This document shows positions 1 to 11,600 of a stretch of 64,000 bases of DNA, in pieces (position 1 is the stretch's first letter; every line of letters starts with the position of its first letter). Below the pieces are notes generated by a model that worked only from the letters and a program-made list of their open reading frames with translations, was not told the DNA's origin and did no database searches. This stretch comes from Heliocidaris tuberculata. Its lineage: Eukaryota > Echinodermata > Echinoidea > Camarodonta > Echinometridae. The stretch is taken from assembly GCA_025618425.1 (NCBI GenBank), contig CM046836.1, positions 16,084,135 to 16,148,134 on the forward strand, in the 5' to 3' direction. The translations under genes and the position numbers were made by a program.

Positions 1-372
1 GAAGATAATCATGTACAATACAAATGTATTAATATTTACCCTTTTTCTTTAGCATCATGGTTTTTTTTTTTTTGCTCAAATTTCAGTTTTTTTGCTTACT
101 GTTTCCATAGCAACAGCCATTTTCAAACATGATGGACACTTTTTATAACCCTTATTTGTTTTTTAATCAAGTGAGAAACTTTTGATACATTATTCTAAAA
201 TGTTACAACGTGTTTTTGTACTTTTTAAATCACGAATACATGACATTTTCTGAAATTCTATTGTTCTTGATCCGTTGCTATGGTAATATCCCTTGTGGTC
301 ACGCCCACTTAATTTAGGGTAAAGAAGCATATTTTGATAGTTAATGGTCCCATCTAACAGAAAAAAATTCAA

Positions 373-690
373 TTATTTTGAAGGACTGCAATTTACTATG
401 AATTTGTGACATGGAAAAGGAAAACGGCCTGTCATAGTCTAAGCCGCGCATTTATTTTCTTTTTGGTGCGTGCATTACTACTATCGACATTTCGCATACT
501 ATGCAGGAAGTGTGAACAAGGCATTCGCAATCCAAAATATTTTGCAAAAGACAATTTGTTAAAAATTTATTTGAATGGACTAAAATTAAACATTAGCTAG
601 GCTTGCTTTTCCTAAAAGTTGAATTTACGTCGATACACGAATTTAACCCGAGCACCCAGAGATACACTAGGTTCCCTTTTAAATTTTCTG
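373..690 (+). repeat. direct repeat A, copy 1
   Basis: About 315 bp that recurs in the same orientation at 3348-3690 with only a few substitutions, such as Ctatcgacat versus ctatcggcat. The right copy carries about 30 extra bases near its 3' end. This copy lies upstream of the GH3 gene; the other lies just after exon 2. The short open frame inside is present in both copies and matches no family I recognise, so I treat it as repeat sequence. From 690 to 1580 I see no gene, only AT-rich sequence and a common invertebrate repeat fragment near 1256-1390. Confidence 0.8.
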
Positions 691-1583
691 TGTGTGACAT
701 GACAATATACATGATATGTTCAATTAAGAAAAAGCGTTTAAATGGAAAATTTACGTTGGGTTAAAAAACTTTGAAATATTGGTAGTTTTCACAACCTATT
801 ATTTTGAGTAAATCACAGTTTTATGTTTCATTACGCCATACATGTGTGTGTAATATCCAACTTTCAATTGCATATTAATAAGGTTTATAACTTCAAACTC
901 AAAATAAATCTGATATCACTTGAAAAGTCTTTATCAGGTATTACATATTAGTTCAAAAAAACTAAAAATCGTGATTTTTGACATTCTTTCAAATTTTGAG
1001 CCGAGAATGGCAATTTTAGGCAAAAATGCGCGTGGCATCCGTCCGTACCTTATTCCTCAGAAAATACAAAAGTTTTAGCATGGATGCCGAGCATTACCCA
1101 AAAATGCCGTCCAAAGTAAAAAAAATCATCTTGGCTGGTCTACTATTTCGAGATAATGGAGAAAATATGAAATTTTGTGTACAAAACATAAGGAGAGTTG
1201 TACTACTAAACCTATCAGTTTGAAGCAACATTACCAATTTTGAGGATCGCTATAGAAAGTAAATTGAGACTTTTCAAACTTTCATAACTTTCTCAGTTCG
1301 TAACCGATTTTGATGGGAACTTTTTTTAAATTGCTTCTCTCTATCCTCTCTTTTCAGTAAAAGTGATTTTCCCCAGGGTTTCATTCTCCTTTAAAGATTT
1401 TGTCCTCTATCGGAAGATAGTGTCACTTTATACTTATTAGACATAAAGATGTGTGGTTTCCTTCCCGCTAAGGCATGACACCAGCCGATGAGACTTATCC
1501 ACTCAAGTGACATATGAATGTATTCAATGCAAGCTATTGCCACACTTAGGTTACAAAAAAATCTTCCAACAGGTCTCCATGCC

Positions 1584-2601
1584 ATGGGTTTCCTGTCCGT
1601 GACTATCATCTACGTCTGTATCTTCATTCAGCGTTCTTGTCCTCGTCAAAGCCTCTTTACCGTCACCGTTCATCTTCTCCTAGCCGTCAAAACCAAGCTT
1701 GCCGGAAAGTCAGTCTATTCCAAAATGCTCCAGTCGTGCAAAAACCCTATGACTTATCAAAAATGTCTATGGCAGGAGATACTCAAGTTGAATGGATGTA
1801 CCGCCTACGCAATGGATAAGCGTCTCAACGATTTACCATCATTAGAAGAATTTCGTCACCATCATCCGTTGACAGGTTACGAAGACTTCCGCCCCTACGT
1901 AGAACGCATGCTGGAGGGTGAAAGTAATGTCTTGGTGCACGGTTCACCAGACACCTATATTAGGACAACCGGGACAACTGGTAAGTCCAAATATATTCCA
2001 GTAATAGATAAGTTGAAGGTAATGGTGAATGAACTCGAGTTGACTTATCAGATCTTAAGTCATCATTATCCCATCGAGCTGTTGTCAAAGATTCTTTACT
2101 TCTACGTCGATCCAAAAGTGTTGAAGACAAAGAGTGGGGTCAAAACTGAAGTGGCTTCAGCAATACCCGAGATAAAAGGCTGGCTCTTTGCTCAATTCAT
2201 CACACCTCCTGCCGCATTCAGGATCTCCTCGATCCACGGAGCGCTCTACGTCCATCTTCTTTTTGGGCTCTTGGATCCCAATTTGGGAGTTGTGTACGTC
2301 GTTTTCATTAATTTGCTGGAGAGTGCCACGAAGGTTCTGGAAAAGGCGTGGAAGAACCTCACCAGGGACATCGAACTAGGAACCCTTAATTCCGAACTCA
2401 CCCTAGCACTTACCATCAAGAAAAGCTTGTCCAGTGAACTGCGGAAGTATGGTGCTGACCCTGCCAGAGCTTCTCAACTACGGGGAGAGTTTGAGAAGGG
2501 TTTCCAGGGAATAATACGAAGGATCTGGCCACGTGTTCCAGTCATCATTATTATTGACTCCACTGGCAGCTGGCCTAGGCTGGGCACCACTTATGCGAAA
2601 G
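1584..2601 (+). CDS. GH3 exon 1: anchor, ATP-binding loop
   Basis: The open frame extends upstream to an ATG at 1518, but I prefer the ATG at 1584 because it has a better context (gccATGGG) and is followed at once by a hydrophobic run (FLSVTIIYVCIFI) typical of the N-terminal membrane anchor of animal GH3 proteins. The exon carries the RTTGTTGKSKYIP loop around residue 125 and ends TATGCGAAAG before GTAAAT, in phase 1. A long uninterrupted reading frame of this kind is unique in the left 20 kb. Confidence 0.85.
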
Positions 2602-5600
2602 GTAAATCTCCATGGATCTTACTACCAATTCCCTTTTCTCAAAGTAGGCATTGATATGCAAAACGAAAACGACACGGGAAAGACCGCCAATATTTTAATA
2701 TACCACATGTAAGCCGAATATTATAAAATTGTTCATGGTGTGATGAGGATTCCTTGTATCTTATTTTGAAATTCATGAATTGACAGAAAGTACACAATCA
2801 TTCTTATGGTGATTAAACATATTCCTTACCAAGCATGGCAGGTTGGCTAGCCTATGAGGCCGACGGCACACGGCCACGGGACCGAGAGCCCTCAAGACTG
2901 ACGGCACAGTAGACTGACAGCCCACGAACCGACGGCCCATGCACGAGACCGACATGTCGATTTCTCAAGCCTTCTAATTTTTTTTCTGTCGGTCTTATGG
3001 GCTGTCAGTTTACTGGGATGTCCTGCGGCAGGTTTGCCATATGCATTGTAATGCAGCTGGCCTGTTTCAGACATTCTAAACAGGGCTGGAGGAAAATTTC
3101 AGAAAAAAATTAGAAAACGCTTTAAAAAAATCGTTAAATGTTACTTTGCATCTATGTCAAGTTGAGGAATTTTCTGTCTCCGTGCTGCAGGTTTGCCACT
3201 ACTGGAGATATATTACACCTGCTCTGAAGGTGATCTGGGTATGAGTCCTGGACCTAACTATGTCGACAAAGGCTATATTCCCACAGTGGAAAGCGGCATC
3301 TTCGAATTTGTCAAGGAAAGTGTATGTTAGTATCGCCATAATCATAATTATTTTGAAGGACTGCAATTTACTATGAATCTGTGACATGGAAAAGGAAAAC
3401 GGCCTGTCATAGTCTAAGCCGCGCATTTATTTTATTTTTGGTGCGTGCATTACTACTATCGGCATTTCGCATGCTATGCAGGAAGTGTGAACAAGGCATT
3501 CGCAATCCAAAATATTTTGCAAAAGACAATTTGTTAAAAATTTATTTGAATGGACTAAAATTAAACATTAGCTAGGCTTGCTTTTCCTAAAAGTTGAATT
3601 TACGTCGATACACGAATTTAAAAGTGTAATTTAGCAAGAAGAGGGGAATACCCGAGCACCTAGAGATACACTAGGTTCCCTTTTAAAAAGTATGTCCCAT
3701 GGGAATAAAAAAACAAACCCGGTAGCCATCTTAGATTTCTTTATGATTTGGAATAATAAACCAGTTCGTAATTACAATTCGCGCATGTGCAGATAAAGGT
3801 CATCTGTACCGAATACAATTGACCTTTATATGCTTTCACAGTATATGATTTTTTAAAAAGTAGCGAGTCCACCAAAACAAATACGCGTGCGCGTACAAAT
3901 TGGGGTCATTTCAACGTCATTTGTACCATGTACTAATTACGAACTGGCTTATTAGCATAGGCCTAGCTGTAGACATCACATAAGAATTATCTGAATAATA
4001 TTGGTGCAAGGGATAAATTACGGGGGTTATTTATGTGATCTGTTTATTAAGAAGCATTACACAAAACAGCTTGAAAAGTTTGAAATAAATCGAACAAAAT
4101 TGCGCCAACTTCTTTTAAACTAGTAGAAATAAAAGTCTGTTAATTTTTGCTAAAATAATTATGTTGAGAGCACTAGCGTAGCTGGGGGGGGGGGGGGGGG
4201 AGGCAGAGCTCTCCTCCATGACAACTTTTCCTCGATTTTTTTTTTCTTTTTGAGAATTTTTTTGGTTGTTGCTTGTCAGAGAATTATGGAGGAAAACATG
4301 TGATAACCCCCCCCCCCCCCCGTGAGAATTTTTTGAGGGCTGGCGAAAAAAAAAAAATTGTCTGCTAGAAAACGGAGAGTGTGAAGATCGATAGAGGTTC
4401 TAACTTTAGATCATGTTGATATTTACAGAACTTTGCCTGACCCGCCAACCTTCTTTTTAAACGATATTGAAAAGGGTCAGAAATACGAAATCGTCCTCAC
4501 TCAAAAGTATGGTCTTTATCGCTATCGGATGGGAGATGTGATACGGGTTATCGACTTCTACAAAGACATGCCCGTAAAGTCATCTTATTTACTACCTAAA
4601 TCGCAGGTCTTCATTATCATATTTCTGTTTTCAAACACTCATTTATACTGTATAGGCCCTAATAATCTCTATTCAATATCCATTCTTGAAATTATATTAT
4701 CACCGTCATGTTATACCACAGTCACACCCAGGGGCGGATCCGGGGGGGGGGGGGGGAAGAAGACACCCCAAAACGCTGATGAGTTTTTTACCGCTTGTCA
4801 GATAATTTTGGAGTAGAAAGACACCCCAAATATGATGATAACTTGTTGTTGTTGTTGGTTCTCAGAGAATTTTGGATTAAAAAAACACCCCAAAATGCTG
4901 ATGACCCTGTAGAGCCCACAAATGTAAAAATCAACCACAAATGTAAAAACATTGCACCCACAAATGTCAAAATAACCACAACTGTCATAACATGTCAACC
5001 ACAAGTGTAAAAATAACCACAAATGTGAAAAAAAATCGCCCACAAATGTAAAAATCTGTTTAACCCAAAATGTAAAAACATTTCGCCTACAAATGTAAAA
5101 ATTTCCCATTTTTACCACAAATGTAAAAACTCATTGCTTGCATAATGCACCTATGTAAGATAAGTTATTAGAATGGTAAATTGCCACTTGGTCTAATGCC
5201 AATTGTTCTAATAGCCAAATGGTCTAACATCATTCGGTCTAACAACAATTCGTCCATCACCAATTCGTCTAATCAACATTTCGTCTATAGCCAATTCGTC
5301 TAAACACCACTTGATCTAATAATCAGTTCGTCTAATGTTCACTTGGTCCAGTATCTGTTTCGGCTAAAACCAGTTGGTCTAATCATCATTTCGTCTAATA
5401 GCTATTTTGTCTAAACCCAGTTGGTCTGTCACTCACATCGTCTAATCATCATTACGTCTAATCATCGTTTGGTCCAATTCTCACTTCGTCTAATACCCAT
5501 TTGGTCTAATACTACAGACAAATAGGTTAGCCTGCCATAGTTTTATATATATACACACTGCATGGGCCGTGGAACCACCCCCCCCCCCTGCAGCCCCTTC

Positions 5601-8600
5601 ACTTTTTTAGTAGACACGTTTCATGTAATTTTGTTTAATGATTATGTACTCTATATGTATTTTTAGGAGAGATCACATTTTAAAGATAATAGCTCGCAAA
5701 ATGTTGAAAAGGGTTTTTGGTACCCGGGCAAGAGGCGTCAGTCCCCACTTCCAAAAACGTTCCATTTCCCTGCATTGAGGTACATGTAGTAATAATGATA
5801 ATAATGAATAGAAACAGAATGGCACAATGAGAGAGAGATTATGGGAGAATGAATATAAAAAGTAATATAAGGAAAGACGGAAGTAAAGATTAATCGATGT
5901 ACATTACAATACAATAGGAAGGATCGAAAGTTAATGGAGAAAAGGAATTAAGACATAAGACAATTATAAAAAAAGGTCAATATAAACAAAAGAAGAATAA
6001 CATAACGAAATTAGAGATGTAAAGCAAAAAAAAAAAAAAGGTAAAAGAAAGCATAATGCAAAATAGGCAAGATGATAGAAAGATAAACCAAGGAATAAAG
6101 AGCGGGAAAAAAAAAGAGAAGAGAAGAGAATAAATAATATAAAGATTAACATAGGGGAAGATGGAAGAGGTGATAGAAGGAATTAAAGAATAACACAACT
6201 AAAGGAAAGATGGAAAATGAAAGGATAAAAGCAAGGAATAACATAACGAAAGATTGAGAAATGATAGAAGGATAAATATATACATATAAGAGATAGCGAA
6301 ATAAATGAAAGGATAAAAACAAAATAAGTGCAAAGTGCGATAAAACAGTAATTAAAAATTCACTAAAATATTATTTGATTAATCAATTAATTCACTAGAT
6401 AACTGATTAAACACATTTAATCAATTCATGCCATGCTCCATAAGGTCACTTTTTTCTCCTCTTTTTTACCCCCCCCCTAAAAAAAAAAAAAAACTTAACA
6501 TACAATTACTGCAAAAAAAAAAAATCGAAAACTTCGGCCAGTGCGCCGAACCGAGACCTGACTGTTTTTAGTCAAAGCCACCTAGAGTAGTATTGTTGGG
6601 GGAAAACAAGAAATTGCCAAGTTGGTCATTAGACGAAATGATGATTAGATCAAATGGGAATTAGACCAGACGGCTAATTAGACCAGATGACAATTATACC
6701 AAATTACAATTATTCCAAATGGTTATTAGACTAAATGGGTGTTGATTAAATGATGATAGACCTAATGGGTATTAGACTAATTGGGTTCAGACCATTTGAT
6801 GATTAGACGAAATTGCAATTAGATCAGTTGATCATAGACCAAATAGTTATTAGACCAAATGGCTATTAGACGAATTGACTATAGACCAAATGGTAATTGG
6901 GCGAAATGACAATTAGACCAAATGGTAATTTGGCGAAATGATGATTAGACCAATTGGTTATTAGATCAACTGATATTAGACCGGATGATGTTAGACCAAT
7001 TGGCTATTAGACCAACTGGCTGTAGACCAAATGGCAATTAACCTATATAACTATGACAGATTAACCTATTTGTCTGTATTATTAGACCAAATGGTTATAT
7101 AAAGAATGAACATTAGACCAAACGGTTATTAGACGAACTGAGGATTGGATCAAACGATGATTAGACAAAATAGTAATTAGACGACGATGATGATTAGATG
7201 ATTAGTGATGATTAGATGATGTGGGTGTTAGACCAACTGGGTTTAGACAAAATGGCTATTAGACGAAATGATGATTAAACCAACTGGTTATTAGACCAAC
7301 TGGTTCTTAGACCAACTGGTTCTAAGCGAAATAGATATTGGACCAAGTGAACATTAGACGAACTGATTATTAGACCAAGTGATGTTTAGACCAAGTGGGT
7401 ATTAAACCAAATATGTTTTAGACAAAGTGATTAAACTGATTATTAGACCAACTGGTTATTAGACGAATTGGTGATGGACGAATTGTTGTTAGACCGAATG
7501 ATGTTAGACCATTTGGCTATTAGACCAATTGGCATAAGACCAAGTGGCAATTTACCATTATAATAACTTATCTTACATAGGTGCATTATGCAAGCAATGA
7601 GTTTTTACATTTGTGGTAAAAATGTAAATTTTTACATTTGTAGGTGAAATGTTTTTACATTTGTGGTTAAACAGATTTTTACACTTGTGGGCAATTTTTT
7701 TTTTTTTTACATTTGTGGTTATTTTTACACTTGTAGTTGACATGTTATGACATTTGTGGTTATTTTGACATTTGTGGGTGCAATGTTTTTACATTTGTGG
7801 TTATTTTTACATTTGTGGTTGATTTTTACATTTGTGGGCTCTACAGACCCCCCATTTTTTTTTTTGGCTGTCAGAAAATTTTCTGAATATTGGGCCCCCT
7901 CCCTCACAAAATCCTGGATCCCGCACTGGTCAAACCAACGATACCAATACCAAAAGGACAGCACACTGAACAAAATTACATTACTTCGAATGGCCAAGAA
8001 TCGGTCGGTTTGTAGTTGGTGTGGATTCGGTGTGGAGTCGGTCTGGCGGTGACTGATGTATTAGGATGGTTTTATCTTCATAAGCGCTTTTTATAATTTC
8101 TTGACTCCCATCCACAATCTGAATAATTCTCTTTCAGTACCTACAACAATTATCAGTTGGCCTGTATCCTTTCTCGCGGGATATGTGGGAAATGTTGGAC
8201 GTCTCAATTAAACTTTAAACAAAGCGTTAGGATCCATTATGTATGTAGGCCAACATAATGTTTAAAATGAGTTTGCCATGTAGGTAGCAGTGAAGGTGTT
8301 GTAGTGTAGTGGTTCATTCACTTGACTCTTAATCAAAAGTTTGAGGTTCGAATCCCAGCCTGGTACTAATGTCCTTTGGCAAGACATTAATCCACATTTT
8401 CAATTCTCCACCCATGCAGGTGTAAATTGCTACCTGATATGCTAGAACGCTACATATTTTGCCGCTCAGCTATAATTATGTACGCTGGGAGCGCTATACA
8501 AGAACATGAGCACCATACAAACTCATTCTTTGTTATTGTAATAATTTTTGCTGAATTGTGAATTTGTCAAGAGGAAGAAATAAAATATCATTCAAAAAAA

Positions 8601-11600
8601 ATTCAACAAAAAAAAAAAAAAAAAGACACCATTATTAGGCCTATTGTAATTTAAGTACAATTCATGATCTGTGTAGTACCGATGATGATGATGATGATGA
8701 TGGTGATTAAATCAATCAAATGTTAAATGATTTGATGAAGAGGAACTAGTACACTTGCAGATTCGCATATATTTTACTGTCAATTGACGTACAATCTTTA
8801 GAACTAGACAGATGTTGAATCTCCGATTCGAGAAGCTAGACCAACGCGTGTTGCTGGAGAGTATACCGGCATCTGCGAGCCAGTGGATAGGCAGGAACTT
8901 GATAGAGTTTGCGGTAGCTGAAAGCACCATCCTCCCAAAGGAATGCTCGGGTAAGATGTGTATAATATTTGAAGGAGAATTAACCTCAAAATATAAATAT
9001 TCAGAGATGTAATCTCTTCCTTCTTGTTGTCCTACGTAGTTTTGCGTTAGAATATACGAGATGGGTATAAATCAAGATTTTCTCAGCAAAATTTATCGTC
9101 TGCTAGCGATACCTGGGGGCTCCCATTTTCTTGATGTGTACATAAAGATATTTTTAATCCGAATGCTATATTGTCTTTCTTCCTGATACAAATTCCCATT
9201 TGAGATTTAAAATATTTAAAAGATATATACATATATTCTAAAAACGAAAAAGTGTTTTATATTTCTTTGAAAATTACTATTTTACTAAATTCTATTTTTT
9301 TGATACTATGACGTACGCGACGGAGCAAATTAATTCAAATTTATGGATGATAATATAACTTTCCCCAAGCGTCAATGGTGACAAACTATGCATTCACCGG
9401 CTTTGAGATAATGGACTTCCAATAGTCAGAATGTGCGTTGTATAAAATTATGTTCTGCTCTGCCAGGAGAGCCCAAGAAATCGATTTCTATTTAGCAAAA
9501 CCAGAGATTTTAAAAAGAAATCTCTAAACTTCTAATTTTAGAATGTATGTATACACCTGTTATGTATTTTCCATCATATATGGGGATTTTTTGTAATGAA
9601 GAGAAGCATTTTAGCTGTAGGATTAAAAATATCTTCCTGACAGGAACGGTTTCCAATGGTTCATGTACAACTCCATATCATCAAGAAATAGCATCACCCA
9701 TGCGAAGTGTTAGTAGGTGATACCGTGTGCTAGAATGTCTTGACTTAAACCCTTTTCTGATATTTCATTTCTTAAGTGATACAGGCCAATGATTAAGATT
9801 ACACCTTTAAACATAAGTACATTTTTATTCTTGGCTTAATTCTCCTTTAAATCGATTTCAAAAGTATGGTTAAAATTTGAAATGACACGAGATCAATCTA
9901 AATGGTGCTCCGACCTATGCTCCAGCCCTGTGCTTTATTTCAATAAAAATATAGGGTTATGGTTGCAAATGGGTCTCAGGTTAGGTTTAGGGTTAGGTTT
10001 AGGATTAGGTATAGTTTTTGGTACAGGGAGAAGTTTATAATTCGATTAGTGTACGAAATTACGGTGGAGCAATTGTCGCCAGAGCATCAGTTCAGTTCAG
10101 TTCAGTTCATTTATTTTTCCACAAATTGATTGAAATAAAAACATCAGGAACAAGTATATACATGTACATTCAAGATAGAAAATAGATAAAATGCAGCAAA
10201 ACAAATCAAACAAATCAAAATGTGGAGGGACTGACAGAGGCCATTTGACCTATCAATCCCCAAAAACATTAAAATATAGCTAAAACTTTAGAATATAATA
10301 TGAATTATTGTTAAGAACGGTGAAATACGAAAACTAATTCTACATCAAAAAGAAACAACAAAAGGACATAACAAAGAGAGGCAAAATAAAGCGTATCAAA
10401 GTTTCAGGTGATACAGCTTATATTTTCGTTTATAAGATGAAATTGTGGGACAACCTTTAATTTCCTCAGGTAGGGAGTTCCATAATTTGGGTCCGGCATA
10501 TTTGATTGTATTACGTGAGAACTGATATTTGAAATTTGGGATAAATATATCATTGGCTTGTCTGGTAGAACGACTGGTGAGTAATTTATTTTGTGTAAAG
10601 CAATTTTCTAAAAATTTGGCAATATATTATTGCAATAAGAATACATAAAAATGGCAATTTGTTGTGTATTAATTTCATCTACAGTCAATAACTTAAATTT
10701 GGTAAACAATGGAGCTGTATGTGTTAAAGGTTTTGAATTTGATATTATTCACGTTTTGGGGGTAATTTTGATCTATTCAGATGGCAATCAGCACAATTTC
10801 CCCATACAATATTACAATAGTTAAGATGAGGTAATATCATGGTATAATACAAATTAAGGACATTTAAAGGTACAATATGTTTCAGTGTATTCAATACACC
10901 TAATGTTTTAGATACTTTACATGACACATCATTAATACGATCTTTCCATGTTAATCTATTATGTATTTTAACACCTAGAAATTTAGTAGAGTGTACATAA
11001 GGAATTGTATAACCATTAATAATTACGTCTATTTCATTAGAATTTATATTTTTATTTTTGGGTTGAAACAGCATGCAGAAAGTTTTATCCAAATTTTATT
11101 TCCGTCTGTTTGATTAAAACCATAAATTGATCTTAGGCAATTCATTATTAAGAGTATGACGCATTACTTGCACATTGTCCCCCGTTAAAAACAAATTTGT
11201 GTCATCTGCAAAAACAATTGATTTGAGCACATCGTTTACATACTGAGTGTCATTTACATATAAAAGAAAAATCAAAGGGCCCAATGAGGAACGCCTAAAG
11301 AAATAGTTCTAATTTCAGATGATACATTATCAATTGAAACATACTGCACTCTGTCACTTAAATAGCTTATCAACCAGTCTAAGCATAAACCTCTTATGCA
11401 ATAAAAATTCCCCTTTTTGTACCAAAATATTGTGATTTATACAGTCAGAAGCTTTAGAGAGATCTAAAAATATTCCAATCAAACAACGTTTGCTTTCAAA
11501 GGCTTCTGAAATAGTATTTGAAAAGTCCAGTAATGCCATATACGAAGAGTACCCTTGTCTAAAACCATACTGCCTATTATACAAAACATTTTTATTGCAC

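Noticed and set aside
4429..4573. GH3 exon 3 starting after the strong ttacag acceptor
   Set aside because: It would need a phase that no donor of exon 2 supplies; the upstream tttag acceptor keeps the frame and adds family-like residues.
4908..7845. CRISPR-like array from regularly spaced short repeats
   Set aside because: Units are degenerate minisatellites arranged as mirrored arms with target duplications, in a eukaryotic intron; there are no unique spacers.
8138..8215. Candidate GH3 exon after ctctttcag (TYNNYQLACILSRG in one frame)
   Set aside because: The frame that starts in phase 0 gives unrelated sequence, the better-looking frame has no suitable donor, and neither resembles the GH3 segment expected before RQMLNLR.
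9972..10015. Telomere-like TTAGGG/TTAGGT run
   Set aside because: Short and degenerate (TTAGGTTTAGGGTTAGG); it is common as an interstitial repeat and gives no sign of a chromosome end or fusion.
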